Below are positions 31,319 through 40,093 of a stretch of 64,000 nucleotides of DNA, piece after piece (the first letter of the stretch is position 1; each line of letters begins with the position of its first letter). Position numbers and translations under genes: made by a program. The stretch is from contig CAWJCM010000003.1 of assembly GCA_963841405.1 (NCBI GenBank), positions 186,001 to 250,000 on the forward strand. Reading direction: 5' to 3'. This DNA comes from DATBLE01 sp963841405. GTDB lineage: Bacteria > Actinomycetota > Thermoleophilia > Gaiellales > Gaiellaceae. The notes beneath the pieces were generated by a model that saw only the letters and a list, made by a program, of their open reading frames with translations, did not search any database and was not told where the DNA came from.

Positions 31319-31642
31319 GTGGAGGTGGTTTTCTGGGCGGCGCTGGGGTTTCTCATCGCCGCAATCGTCGTCGGCACCGCGTTCGTCGGGCTCCGGGCCT
31401 GGCGAGCCTGGCAGGCCTTCGTCTCCCTCGCCCTGGTCGGCGCGGCCGGCGCGGAGCTGCTCGCCGAACGGAGCGAGCTCGCGGCGTCCGGAGCCGACCG
31501 CCTGACCCGCAAGCTGGACGAGCTGCAAACAGCGGTTGCCCGCCTCGAACGCTCGACCGCCCGGGGGCGCGTACTGGTCGACGCGACGAGCGAGGTGCTC
31601 GGAACTCTCCGGTCGGTGCTCGCGTTCGTCCCCAAGACGTGA
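31319..31642 (+). CDS. Small membrane-anchored protein with coiled tail
   Basis: About 107 residues. An N-terminal transmembrane helix (VVFWAALGFLIAAIVVGTAF) is followed by a second hydrophobic patch (AWQAFVSLALVGAAGAELLA) and an amphipathic coiled-coil-like segment (DRLTRKLDELQTAVARLERS). No family recognised. The start is GTG at 31319 or, more likely for a leaderless mRNA, GTG at 31325, which lies 9 nt after TATACC. The end overlaps the exopolyphosphatase start (GTGA), so it may assist or localise that enzyme. This is inference from coupling only. Confidence 0.65.
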   Translation: MEVVFWAALGFLIAAIVVGTAFVGLRAWRAWQAFVSLALVGAAGAELLAERSELAASGADRLTRKLDELQTAVARLERSTARGRVLVDATSEVLGTLRSVLAFVPKT

Positions 31643-32550
31643 CCGTGCGCGTCGGCGCGGTCGACCTCGGCACCAACTCCACCCGCCTGCTCGTCGCCGA
31701 CGTGGAGCACGGCGCCGTGCGGGTGGTCGGGCGCGGCCTCGAGATCACCCGCCTCGGCGAGGGCGTGGACACCCGGCGGAGGCTGCTCTCCGTAGCGATC
31801 GCACGCGTCCGCAACGTCCTCTCCGACTACCGCCGCGAGCTCGAGCGCCTCGGCGCCGAACGCACGCTCGCGGTCGCCACCAGCGCGGTGCGGGACGCCG
31901 AGAACGGCGAGGCGTTCCTCGGCGAGATCGAGTGGAGCTACGGCTTCCCCACCAGGCTCGTCTCGGGCGACGAGGAGGCCGGGCTGACGTACCGCGGGGT
32001 CGCTTCCGGACGGACGCTCGACCCCGGGACGATGATCGTCGACATCGGTGGCGGCTCGACCGAGCTGATCATGGCCGACCGGCACCTGAGCCTGGACGTC
32101 GGCTGCGTGCGACTGACCGAGCGCTTCGCCGAGGACGCCGACGCAGCCGGCGCCTTCGTCGCGGAGCTCCTGCCCGACTGGCCGGTCGAAGCCGCGATCG
32201 GCGTCGCCGGAACGGTGACGTCGCTGGCCGCCCTCGACCTCGGTCTGGTCGACTACGAGGCGGAGCGCGTCCACGGTCACGTGTTCTCGGTCGCGTCCGT
32301 GGGAGAACAGCTCAGGCGGCTCGCGGCGCTCCCGCTGGAGGAGCGGCGGCACCTGCCCGGGCTCGAGCCGGAACGCGCACCCGTGATCGTCGCCGGTGCA
32401 GCCATCCTGCGCGAGATCCTGCGCAGCTACGAGCTGGGCTCGATCGAGGCGAGCGAGCACGACCTTCTCCACGGCATCGCGCTGGCCGCGGCCGAGCTTC
32501 CCGAGCCCGACGAGGACGCCGTGCCGCCGGGCGCCTACACCTGCTGCTGA
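31639..32550 (+). CDS. ppx: Exopolyphosphatase / guanosine pentaphosphatase (Ppx/GppA)
   Basis: A 303-residue ASKHA-fold phosphatase. VGAVDLGTNSTRLLVADV is the first phosphate loop, VATSAVRDAENGEAFL follows, and VDIGGGSTELI is the second phosphate-binding motif. The C-terminal VHGHVF and DLLHGIALA complete the short Ppx2-like form common in actinobacteria, without the HD domain of long Ppx. It hydrolyses inorganic polyphosphate and possibly pppGpp. Translationally coupled to the upstream membrane protein. A GGGAC-type palindrome follows the stop and likely terminates the operon. Confidence 0.93.
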   Translation: MTVRVGAVDLGTNSTRLLVADVEHGAVRVVGRGLEITRLGEGVDTRRRLLSVAIARVRNVLSDYRRELERLGAERTLAVATSAVRDAENGEAFLGEIEWSYGFPTRLVSGDEEAGLTYRGVASGRTLDPGTMIVDIGGGSTELIMADRHLSLDVGCVRLTERFAEDADAAGAFVAELLPDWPVEAAIGVAGTVTSLAALDLGLVDYEAERVHGHVFSVASVGEQLRRLAALPLEERRHLPGLEPERAPVIVAGAAILREILRSYELGSIEASEHDLLHGIALAAAELPEPDEDAVPPGAYTCC

Positions 32551-32562
32551 TGACACGGAACG

Positions 32563-32587
32563 GGGACGGGTCGGCAAGACCTGTCCC
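32563..32587. repeat. GGGAC-type palindrome between ppx and the L,D-transpeptidase gene
   Basis: GGGACGGGTC (32563-32572) and GACCTGTCCC (32578-32587) pair with one G-T mismatch around GGCAA. It is related to the GGGACAGG palindromes at 15483 and 12602 and sits 12 nt after the ppx stop, a terminator position. Confidence 0.6.
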
Positions 32588-32637
32588 TGTCTGTGCTCAT
32601 CGTCGGTTCGGCCGAAGGCCTGTTTACAGTCCGGGCG

Positions 32638-34014
32638 ATGCGCCGTGCAGCCTTCGCGCCGCTCCTCGTCGTCCTTCTCCCCGCCTCGGCTGCAGCTGCT
32701 CCCGCTCCTGCGATCGGGGTCTCCGTTGCGAGCGGCCCCGCGCCGCTGACGGTCCGCTTCACTGCGGATGCGGCCGTCGTCGACCCGGCGCCGGCGATCG
32801 TCTCCTACGCGTGGTCGTTCGGCGACCGCGCGACCGGCTCCGGTCAGACGGTGTCGCATCGATACGCCCGCCCCGGACGCTTCACCGTCGGCGTGACCGT
32901 CACGGACGCACTGGGCGGAACCGGTACGGCGACGACGCAGGTCGAGGCGCAGGCGCTCGCGCTCAGGATCGCGCCCACGGCAGTCGTGTTCGGCCGGCGC
33001 GCGATCGCTCGCGGCGCGCTCGTCCCGGCCCGGGCCGGAGCCGCCGTCGTGATCGAGCGGCGCTCGGCCGGAGGCTGGTCGAGGATCGCTTCGGCCAGGA
33101 CCGACTCGGCCGGCCGGTTCAACGCGCGTCTCCGCCCCGGGAAGACAGGCGTGCTGCGCGCTCGGGTCGGCCCGCTTCGCTCACCTGCGCTGCGGCTGAC
33201 GGTCGCACCCGAGCTGAAGGCACACGCCGGCGCCGGCGTCGCGTTCGTGGGCGCGCCGCTGGTCATCCGCGCGCGGCCGGCGACGTCGTCGGAGTTCACG
33301 GTCACCGTCCTCCGCGCGGGCCGCGCTGTCGCCCGCACGCACGGCCGTCCCGGCGCCAGGCTGAACGTGCCGACGCCGGGCGTCGGCGCGCTGGCCGCCC
33401 GCATCGAGCTGGCCGGCGGCACGCTGATCGTGCCGCTCCGGGCCACGGCCCGGACGTTGTCGTACGGATCGTCCGGTCCCGACGTCGCCGCCCTGCGAAC
33501 CCGGCTCGCGCGGCTCCGCGTCCACGTGCCCGCGCCGTCCACGACCTTCGGCCCGGAGCTCGTCGACAGCGTGGTCGCATTCCAGAAGGCGCGCGGCCTC
33601 GACCGCACCGGCTCGGTCGACGAGACCACCTGGCGCGCGCTCTCCCAGGACGTCGTCCCGGCGCCGCGCTACCGGGGGATGGGCACGCACATCGAGGTCT
33701 CGAAGAGCCGGCAGATCCTGATGATCGTCCGGAACGGTGAGACGCTCTGGTACCTACCGGTCTCGTCCGGTGCGGGCGGGATCACACCGGTCGGGAACTA
33801 TCGGATCCTCTGGAAGGCGCTCGCGACGACGACGTGGCTCGGCCCGGCGATCCTCTACCGCACGCTGACGTTCCACACGCACTATGCGATCCACGGCTTT
33901 CCGTCGGTGCCGACCTACCCGGCCAGCCACGGCTGCGTCCGGGTGCCGATCTGGATCGCCGACTGGCTGTACCAGCAGTCGCCGGTCGGCGAGCGCGTCT
34001 TCGTCTACGAGTAG
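32638..34014 (+). CDS. Secreted L,D-transpeptidase with PKD and peptidoglycan-binding domains
   Basis: A 458-residue exported enzyme. It has a signal peptide (RRAAFAPLLVVLLPASAAAA), then a PKD domain (IVSYAWSFGDRATGSGQTVS) at about 55-110 and Ig-like beta-rich segments. A PG_binding_1 domain follows (LSYGSSGPDVAALRTRLARL), and a C-terminal YkuD catalytic domain with HGFPSVPTYPASHGCVRVP, where His and Cys are the catalytic pair. It forms 3-3 crosslinks or anchors proteins to peptidoglycan. ATG at 32638 is supported by TACAGT ending 7 nt upstream. The PKD module on an L,D-transpeptidase is less common and may bind wall polymers. Confidence 0.93.
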   Translation: MRRAAFAPLLVVLLPASAAAAPAPAIGVSVASGPAPLTVRFTADAAVVDPAPAIVSYAWSFGDRATGSGQTVSHRYARPGRFTVGVTVTDALGGTGTATTQVEAQALALRIAPTAVVFGRRAIARGALVPARAGAAVVIERRSAGGWSRIASARTDSAGRFNARLRPGKTGVLRARVGPLRSPALRLTVAPELKAHAGAGVAFVGAPLVIRARPATSSEFTVTVLRAGRAVARTHGRPGARLNVPTPGVGALAARIELAGGTLIVPLRATARTLSYGSSGPDVAALRTRLARLRVHVPAPSTTFGPELVDSVVAFQKARGLDRTGSVDETTWRALSQDVVPAPRYRGMGTHIEVSKSRQILMIVRNGETLWYLPVSSGAGGITPVGNYRILWKALATTTWLGPAILYRTLTFHTHYAIHGFPSVPTYPASHGCVRVPIWIADWLYQQSPVGERVFVYE

Positions 34015-34421
34015 TCGGCGTCGCCCTCGTCGGCGGGAGGCTCGTCCTCTGCGAGGCGCCGCTGGACGACCGAGCGAGAGAGAACACCGACGAGCCGGCC
34101 CTGCTCGACGACGGGCGCACGCTCGACCTCGGCCTCCTCGAGCAGCCGGTACCCGTCGTCGAGCGAGAGGTCAGGGTCGAGGACGAGCAGCGGTTCTCGC
34201 GCGGCCGCCGAGACCGGCGTCGCCCGTGGATCGAGCCCCGCCGCGACGACGTGCTCGACGAGCGAGTCGGGCGTGACCACGCCGACCAGCGTTCCGCCGG
34301 CGTCGACGACCAGCACGGCTCGGACGTCGGGCCGAACGAGATGCTCGGCCGCCTCCTGCGCGGACGCGTCGGCCGCGAGCGCGGCCGGATCGGAGAGCAT
34401 GCCGTCGCGGACGAGGGTCAC
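34005..34421 (-). CDS. CBS-domain pair protein
   Basis: A 138-residue protein made of two CBS motifs: AQEAAEHLVRPDVRAVLVVD with GTLVGVVTPDSLVEHV, and LSLDDGYRLLEEAEVERAPV with GRLVGVLSRSVVQRRL. Such pairs bind adenine nucleotides and regulate partner enzymes. The GTG at 34421 is 2 nt after the glutamate dehydrogenase stop, so the two are cotranscribed. An energy-sensing role on the dehydrogenase is possible. The tail overlaps the end of the convergent L,D-transpeptidase gene by 10 bp. Confidence 0.88.
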   Translation of the reverse strand: MTLVRDGMLSDPAALAADASAQEAAEHLVRPDVRAVLVVDAGGTLVGVVTPDSLVEHVVAAGLDPRATPVSAAAREPLLVLDPDLSLDDGYRLLEEAEVERAPVVEQGRLVGVLSRSVVQRRLAEDEPPADEGDADYS

Positions 34422-34423
34422 GG

Positions 34424-35716
34424 TCAGGGGTAGAGCCCGCGGTCGTTCAACGCGGCCGCCACCTCGCGGATCCCGGTGACGAGCGCGGCCTGGCGCAGGG
34501 TCAGGTTCTGCGCCAGCGCAAGCTCCCAGACGCGGTCGAAGGCATCACCCATCTTGTCCGCGAGCCGCTTGCGGATGTCGTCGCGGTCCCAGAAGAGGCG
34601 ACCGAGATCCTGCACCCACTCGAAGTACGAGACGGTGACGCCGCCGGCGTTCGTGAGAATGTCCGGGAGCACCGGGACGCCGCGGTCGACGAACACGGCG
34701 TCCGCCTCGAGCGTGATCGGTCCGTTGGCGCCCTCGGAGATCATCCGCGCCTTCACCCGCGGCGCGTTCTCGCCGGTCACCTGCTCCTCCAGCGCAGCGA
34801 GCACGAGGATGTCGCAGGGCAGCTCGAGCAGCTCCTCGTTCGTCAGGTGCTCGCCCTCGTGCTCGGCCAGCGTGGCGTGTCCGTGCTCGAGCGTCGTCTC
34901 GTAGAGCGACGGGATGTCGAGACCACCTTCGTCGTGGAGTCCCCCCGACACGTCCGAGACCGCGATCACCTTCGCGCCGCGGACGTGGAGCTCGTTGGCG
35001 GCGACCGCGCCGACCTTGCCGAAGCCCTGAACGGCGCAGGTGAGACCGGCCAGGTTCCAGTCGAGCCGCCGGCATGCCCGCTCGATCACCATCACCACGC
35101 CGGCCCCGGTCGCCTCGGCGCGGAAGACGGAGCCGCCGATCGAGATCGGCTTCCCGGTGACGATCTCCGGGACGGCGTGGCCCACCTGCATCGAGTACGT
35201 GTCCATCATCCAGGCCATCGTCTGCTCGTCGGTGGCCATGTCGGGCGCCGGGATGTCCTCCTGCGGGCCGATGAAGGGCAGCAGCTCGGCCGTGAAGCGG
35301 CGCGTCACCGCCTGGAGCTCGCGCAGCGAAAGCGCGCGCGGGTCGCAACGGATCCCGCCCTTCGCGCCGCCGTACGGGAGGCGCAGCAGCGCGCACTTCC
35401 AGGTCATCCACATCGAGAGCGCCGCGCACTCGCCGAGCGAAACGTGCTCGTCGTAGCGGATCCCGCCCTTCGTCGGTCCGAGCACGCTCGAGTGCTGGAC
35501 GCGGTAGCCGGGGAAGACCGTCCGCCGGCCGTCGTCGAGCTTGACCGGCACCGAGACGATCACCGAGCGTTCCGGCAGGCTCAACCGGTCGACGATCGCA
35601 TCGCTGACCTCGGCGTGGGGAACGGCCTGCTCGAACTGGGCGATCGCCTGATGGAAGAGCGGCGTTTCCCACTCGAGCGGCGCATGCGTCCTGGTCACCT
35701 CGTCGACTCCCGGCAC
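34424..35716 (-). CDS. gdhA: Glu/Leu/Phe/Val dehydrogenase (glutamate dehydrogenase)
   Basis: A 430-residue enzyme of the short-chain (~420 aa) hexameric GDH group. FPGYRVQHSSVLGPTKGGIRY and LPYGGAKGGI hold the substrate-binding lysines. EDIPAPDMATD carries the catalytic Asp region, and VQGFGKVG is the dinucleotide-binding loop. LTNAGGVTVSYFEWVQD is the family signature. It interconverts glutamate and 2-oxoglutarate plus ammonia. Coenzyme preference cannot be read with certainty. The GTG at 35716 is supported by TACACT ending 7 nt upstream. Cotranscribed with the CBS protein. Confidence 0.95.
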   Translation of the reverse strand: MPGVDEVTRTHAPLEWETPLFHQAIAQFEQAVPHAEVSDAIVDRLSLPERSVIVSVPVKLDDGRRTVFPGYRVQHSSVLGPTKGGIRYDEHVSLGECAALSMWMTWKCALLRLPYGGAKGGIRCDPRALSLRELQAVTRRFTAELLPFIGPQEDIPAPDMATDEQTMAWMMDTYSMQVGHAVPEIVTGKPISIGGSVFRAEATGAGVVMVIERACRRLDWNLAGLTCAVQGFGKVGAVAANELHVRGAKVIAVSDVSGGLHDEGGLDIPSLYETTLEHGHATLAEHEGEHLTNEELLELPCDILVLAALEEQVTGENAPRVKARMISEGANGPITLEADAVFVDRGVPVLPDILTNAGGVTVSYFEWVQDLGRLFWDRDDIRKRLADKMGDAFDRVWELALAQNLTLRQAALVTGIREVAAALNDRGLYP

Positions 35717-35830
35717 GGGGGTGAGTGTAGGCGCTTGGGAGCGGATTCATCCTGCCCCTTTCACCGTTCCCCGCTCAAGCACGGTGGCGCAGGAGCCGAT
35801 CCTCTGCCTGTCGAACGAAAGGCTCCCCCG

Positions 35831-35914
35831 GTGACCAGATCTCTGAAGCTGAGCGCGGTCGTCTCGCTCGTCGCCTATGCGAGCGGCACCGCCGCGCTGC
35901 TCTGGCGGCGTTAG
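35831..35914 (+). CDS. Possible 27-residue membrane miniprotein
   Basis: GTG at 35831 opens MTRSLKLSAVVSLVAYASGT, then AALLWRR, a single hydrophobic helix with basic ends before TAG. GAAAGG lies 10 nt upstream. The reading frame lies between divergently arranged gdhA and convergent PRC-barrel genes and would otherwise be empty. Plausible as a small membrane protein, but length alone allows chance. Confidence 0.3.
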   Translation: MTRSLKLSAVVSLVAYASGTAALLWRR

Positions 35915-35924
35915 CTGGGCCCCG

Positions 35925-36296
35925 TCAGCGCTGCGTCCAGCGTCCCTTCCCGAACCAGCGGCGAAAACGGTCGTGGAGCGACCTCCCGACCCCGTCCGCG
36001 GGGTCCACTCCGTAGACGGCAGGCGCGTGCTCGGGCGGTGGCAGCGTCTTCGACTCGCCGAGGCTCAACGAGGTGAGCACGCAGCGCTCGTAGATGCTGT
36101 CCACGCGGTCCGCGTCGATGAAACGAGGGCCGTCTGCCGTCTGGATCACGATCCCGTCGAAGACGTCCTCCTCCGGCACGAACAGCACGCGCTCAACGGT
36201 GCCGATCCGCTCCCGCCCCGAGGTGTAGACCGCTGTCCCGGACTTGAGCACGAGGTAGGCGATCGGCGAGCCGCAGTTCGTGGTCTCGTCGGCCAT
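35925..36296 (-). CDS. PRC-barrel-like protein
   Basis: A 123-residue protein with a PRC-barrel-like beta core: SGTAVYTSGRERIGTVERVL, then FVPEEDVFDGIVIQTADGPR and FIDADRVDSIYE. The C-terminal part is basic (RFRRWFGKGRWTQR). PRC barrels occur in RimM and in stress or photosynthetic proteins, often as binding modules. No partner is evident. ATG at 36296 is chosen over the longer frame because TAGGCT ends 7 nt upstream. Confidence 0.7.
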   Translation of the reverse strand: MADETTNCGSPIAYLVLKSGTAVYTSGRERIGTVERVLFVPEEDVFDGIVIQTADGPRFIDADRVDSIYERCVLTSLSLGESKTLPPPEHAPAVYGVDPADGVGRSLHDRFRRWFGKGRWTQR

Positions 36297-36507
36297 CGCC
36301 GGAAGCCTATCCGGAGGCGGTCGCATCGTTCCTGCTCGCGCTGTGGCGGCAGAGCTTCAACCAGCCGGCGACCGCACGTCGACGAGATTGGCAGATCCGC
36401 CGCCGCGCCCGACCGGTGCGGGCGCGGCCCGGACCCGCGTCTCGGTGCAAAGAATTGCTGCACGAGACCTTTCCGCTCCGCCCGCGCAGCCTTGGCGCCC
36501 GCGCTCA

Positions 36508-37062
36508 TCAGGCGGGAGCGGAGGCGGCGAGTTCGGCGCCGAAGCGGTCGATGAGCGCGATCAGTTCTGTGTGCTGTGGGGAGCCCGGTCGGCAAGGATC
36601 TGGTTGAGTCCTTCACGGCGGGCTGTATCGATACGTTCGAGGATCGCGTCCGCCTTGGGCGTGGTGTGGAAGACGATCTGCTCCTCGCCGTCCTCGGCCC
36701 CTTCGACGCGGAAGAGCTCATCGGCAACGAGTTTGCGCATCTCGGCGAGGCGGGCGCAGTCGCTGCCGACAAGTGCGGCAAGCGCAGGCAGATCGGCGGT
36801 GTTCTCCTCGCGGATCCGGAAGAGCAGCCAGAGCTGCTGCGGGGCCAGGTCGCTGTCGGCCTGGTTTGTCAGTGCCTTGTAGACCCAATGGCGGCTCTCG
36901 CGGCGGGCGAGCAGGCCGGGCTTGTTCTCGATCTCGTGGAGCGAGCTCTCGTCGCGGGGCGCGGCGAAGAGATCGGCGAGGAAATCCGCGTCGATCTGCT
37001 GGTCGCCGATGGTCTGACGGTAGAGGACAGGTAGCCGCAGGGTATGTTCTGCGCGCCTTCCT
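36508..37062 (-). pseudogene. Decayed winged-helix remnant, MarR-like tail of a drug-transporter type protein
   Basis: The frame 36561-37062 has no start codon before its conserved core: LPVLYRQTIGDQQIDADFLA, VYKALTNQ, DSDLAPQQLWLLFRIREEN and IDTARREGLNQILADRAP. It then shifts, because TELIALIDRFGAELAASAPA, the natural-looking end, is in another frame up to TGA at 36508. ARREGLxxILAD followed by HTELxxLIDRxxxEL resembles the C-terminal winged-helix module found on some MFS drug transporters. Loss of the 5' end plus a 3' frameshift argues for a remnant. Family assignment is tentative. Confidence 0.45.
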
Positions 37063-37108
37063 TGCCGGTGACTGTTCCGAGGCCGGCGGCGTTGATCGAT
37101 CGCCGTAT

Positions 37109-38431
37109 CTAGGCGAGGCCGAAGGTTTGTGCGAGCAGGAAGACGTTGAGGGCGCTGATCAGCGCGGCGATCGCGATCGCGATCCAGGTGGTGGTGGGTC
37201 GGTTGACGTGGACGCCCATCACGTCCTTTCGGCGGGTGAGCAGGAGGAGCGGGATCAGGGCGAAGGGAATGCCGAACGAGAGAACCACTTGGCTGAGCAC
37301 GAGGGCGCTCGTCGGGCTGACGCCGAGCGCGAGGACGACGAGAGCGGGAACCATTGTGATCGCGCGACGGAGCAGTAGCGGAATGCGGAGGTTGACGAAG
37401 CCGGCCATGACGACCTGGCCGGCATAGGTGCCGACGCTGGACGAGGAGGCACCGGAGGCGAGGAGGGCGACGGCGAAGGCAAGTGCGGCGGTGCCGCCGA
37501 CCAACTGTCCGAAGCCGGCGTGGGCCTCCGGGATCGTGCTCACGTCCGTGTAGCCGGGCTGGTTGTGGAAGAGCTTGGCGGCGACGGCGAGCATGCTCAT
37601 GTTGATCAGGCCGGCGATGCTGAGCGCGACGATGATGTCGAAGCGTTCGAAGCGGAGCACGCGTGCTCGTTCGGAGTCGTTGCGGACGGGGATGCGGCCC
37701 TTGGTCAGTGCGGAGTGGAGGTAGATCGCGTGCGGCATGACGGTCGCGCCGATGATGCCGACGGCAAGGTAGAGGGAATCCGACCCGCGCAGGCCGGGCA
37801 GTAGGCCGCCGGCCGAGCCCGAGGCAGATGGACCGATCTTCAACGTCTCGTAGAGGAAGCCGAGGAAGATGAGCCCGAGCAGCGCGGTGATCGCGAGCTC
37901 GAACCGGCGGTAGCCGTGCCGCTGCAGCTCGAGAATCCCGAAGGCAATGAAGCCGGTCATGATCCCGGCGATCAGCAGCGGGACGTGGAAGAGGAGGTTG
38001 AGTCCGAGTGCGGCGCCGATGAACTCCGCGATGTCGGTCGACATCGCCATGAGCTCGGCCTGCCCCCACAGCCCCCAGGAGACGCGGCGCGAATAGTGCT
38101 CGCGGCAGAGCTCGGGCAGGTCGCGGTCGGTGACGATGCCGAGCTTGGCCGACAGGTACTGGATCAGCATCGCCATCAGGTTGGCCGCGAGGACGACCCA
38201 GAGCAGCAGGTAGCCGAACTGTGCGCCGCCCTGGATGTTCGTGGCGAAGTTGCCCGGATCGACATATGCGATCGCCGCCACGAAGGCCGGGCCGAGCATC
38301 GCCACCGTCGCCCGGAGCCTGCCCTTCGCGAGCAGCCGCTCGAGCGCGCTCGCCTCCTCGTCGAATGGGTGGGGAAGCGCGCCGGCGTCGGTCGCAGCGA
38401 CGAGCGGCGGATCGGGAGGCGGCGGTGTCAA
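37109..38431 (-). CDS. mntH: Nramp-family Mn2+/Fe2+ transporter
   Basis: A 440-residue, 11-helix metal-proton symporter. The TM1 metal-binding motif DPGNFATN is at about residue 58. The TM6 motif GATVMPHAIYLHSAL carries the Met and His ligands. Further helices are regular. The cytosolic N-terminus is Pro-rich. Start TTG at 38431 overlaps the stop of mntR (TTGA), an unusual coupled start that would keep expression low. Manganese import under MntR repression is the expected role. Confidence 0.95.
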   Translation of the reverse strand: MTPPPPDPPLVAATDAGALPHPFDEEASALERLLAKGRLRATVAMLGPAFVAAIAYVDPGNFATNIQGGAQFGYLLLWVVLAANLMAMLIQYLSAKLGIVTDRDLPELCREHYSRRVSWGLWGQAELMAMSTDIAEFIGAALGLNLLFHVPLLIAGIMTGFIAFGILELQRHGYRRFELAITALLGLIFLGFLYETLKIGPSASGSAGGLLPGLRGSDSLYLAVGIIGATVMPHAIYLHSALTKGRIPVRNDSERARVLRFERFDIIVALSIAGLINMSMLAVAAKLFHNQPGYTDVSTIPEAHAGFGQLVGGTAALAFAVALLASGASSSSVGTYAGQVVMAGFVNLRIPLLLRRAITMVPALVVLALGVSPTSALVLSQVVLSFGIPFALIPLLLLTRRKDVMGVHVNRPTTTWIAIAIAALISALNVFLLAQTFGLA

Positions 38432-39123
38432 CTCGCTTCTGCGGCCGTCACCCGCATCGCGCGCGCCAGCACCGCACCCAGCACGTGCACCTCGTCGCCG
38501 AAGCGCACGGAGAGCGGCCCCTCGAACGGTTGCCGCTCGATCACCTCGACCAGGGCGCCGGGTGTGATGCCACGCTCGCCGAGGTAGCGGAGCATCTCCG
38601 GGTCAGAGTCGGACACGCGGACGAAAGTGCCCCGGTCGCCCGGCTCGAGCGCGTACAAGCTGGAGCTCTCGCTGTCCGTGAGCGCCAGTTCACGGCTGGG
38701 AATCGGATCGCCGTGCGGATCGTGCGTCGGGTGGCCGAGTTTCGCGGCGATCAGCTCCTCGAGCTCCTCGGAGAGCACGTGCTCGAGCACCTCCGCCTCG
38801 GCGTCCACCTGATCCCAAGGCATGCCCAGGCTCTCGACTAGATACAGCTCGAGCAGCCGGTGGTGACGGATCACCTCCAGCGCGACCCGCCGGCCGCGCC
38901 CGGTCAGACGTGCATCACGATACGGCTCGTGCTCGACAAGACCGAGTGCAATCAGCTTGCGCAGCATCGCGGAGACCGCGGGGGCACTCACCCTCAACCG
39001 CGTCGCCAGCGCCGTCGTCGACGCCGACCCCGACCCCTCGCGCGTCTCGAGGGTGTAGATCGCCTTCACGTAGTCCTGGACCGCAGCCGATAGTTCCTGC
39101 GAGTGCATTTCTTTTGTAGTCAT
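38428..39123 (-). CDS. mntR: DtxR/MntR-family metal-dependent repressor
   Basis: A 231-residue regulator. The N-terminal winged helix reads AVQDYVKAIYTLE and TALATRLRVSAPAVSAMLRK. The dimer and metal-binding domain follows, with RHHRLLELYLVESLGMPWDQ, then VDAEAEVLEHVLSEELEELI carrying the metal-binding His and Glu. The C-terminal SH3-like FeoA domain is PFEGPLSVRFGDEVHVLG. ATG at 39123 is preferred: TATAAG ends 6 nt upstream in an AT-rich promoter (AGCTATAAGTTAAGC), which is also the probable operator. First gene of mntR-mntH. Confidence 0.95.
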   Translation of the reverse strand: MTTKEMHSQELSAAVQDYVKAIYTLETREGSGSASTTALATRLRVSAPAVSAMLRKLIALGLVEHEPYRDARLTGRGRRVALEVIRHHRLLELYLVESLGMPWDQVDAEAEVLEHVLSEELEELIAAKLGHPTHDPHGDPIPSRELALTDSESSSLYALEPGDRGTFVRVSDSDPEMLRYLGERGITPGALVEVIERQPFEGPLSVRFGDEVHVLGAVLARAMRVTAAEAS

Positions 39124-39843
39124 GCTTAACTTATAGCTGAGCAGCGCCGAACCATGCCAGAACGGTGGCGATTCCATAAGGGAAGCGGCTCGACTCTTGA
39201 TCCGACTCAGCAGTGAGGATTGGCCCGAGACGCTCGCGTCGTCGGCCCGACGCCGGCTCGAACCATCCTTGCTGATCGTTCGAGTCCCGGCCGCTCCCTC
39301 AGGGACATCCGGGTGATCGTGCTCACGCTGCGCCCCGAAGACGTCTGGACAAAACGACGGCGGGGACCGAGCGTGGCCACTCCTGCGCGAGCGGCCCACG
39401 CTCCGACCCCGACACCACCCCCAACCTCACAGACCCGCCAACGGATCGGGGCTCTTCTCCTGCCGCTCACGCTCGAACCTCTGCCGCAACGCCTCGGCAC
39501 GCGGGTCGTCCAAAGCCCGCGACCGCTCATCCGGCCTGCTCGCAGGCAACGGCCACGACAAAGCCCCTTACCGGCGGACGCGATCGCATGCTCCTGCCGC
39601 GACTCACCCCCGCCCCCACACCCTCGACCGCGACCGGCGCCGACTGAAACTGCCCGCTCCCTCGAGGTGTACGGGAAGGTCGTCGCCGGGGCCACCTCGG
39701 GCCTGGGCGAGTCGATGGCGAGGCTCGTCAGAGGCCCTGAATGGGCACGAATGGGCACTGGCGACGAAAACGCGGCTCCGGTCATTGCCGAGACAGCTAG
39801 CGCCGCCTCGGAGGAATGTGGCCGCTTAGCAGGAGTTTCCTTG
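39124..39843. other. Degenerate mobile-element scar between mntR and tRNA-Leu
   Basis: No intact gene. On the plus strand 39657-39800 reads LEVYGKVVAGATSGLGESMA, then RLVRGPEWARMG toward the tRNA, resembling the C-terminal tail of a tyrosine integrase. On the minus strand near 39440-39560 a fragment reads LDDPRAEALRQRFERERQEK, then SPDPLAGL and stop, like the end of a relaxase or plasmid protein. Both frames are broken upstream. Position at the tRNA 3' end is where integrative elements insert. Assignments are by eye only. Confidence 0.4.
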
Positions 39844-39930
39844 TGCCGGGGACGGGATTCGAACCCGTACGCCCCCATGGGGACACCTGGTTTTAAGCCA
39901 GGCGCGTCTCGCCAGTTTCGCCACCCCGGC
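39844..39930 (-). tRNA. tRNA-Leu (TAA)
   Basis: 87 nt, acceptor GCCGGGG/CCCCGGC with discriminator A. The anticodon stem CCTGG/CCAGG encloses CTTAAAA with anticodon TAA. The long variable arm (TGTCCCCATGGGGGCGT) is class II, and the T arm is ACGGGTTCGAATCCCGT. CCA is not encoded. A TATTCT -10 ends 6 nt before the 5' end, inside a GGCCGGG/CCCGGCC hairpin. A mobile-element scar adjoins the 3' end. Confidence 0.97.
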
Positions 39931-40093
39931 CGGGCCAGAATAGCCCGGCCGCCGCGGCCGACATGGCGGCCGCGGCTCGAGCCGCAAGCTGGAAATAGCG
40001 CGCTTGCCGACTGCAGACCGCCCGGCAGAGAGCGGGGGAAGAGGGTCCGCGGGGAACCGGTCGTTTCCCCGGCGAAGCGAGCGGAGCGAACGG

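Noticed and set aside
39268..39300. tRNA-like T-arm (GTTCGAGTCCCGGCC) in the scar next to tRNA-Leu
   Set aside because: It does not match the 3' end of the adjacent tRNA-Leu, and no rest of a tRNA cloverleaf could be built around it.
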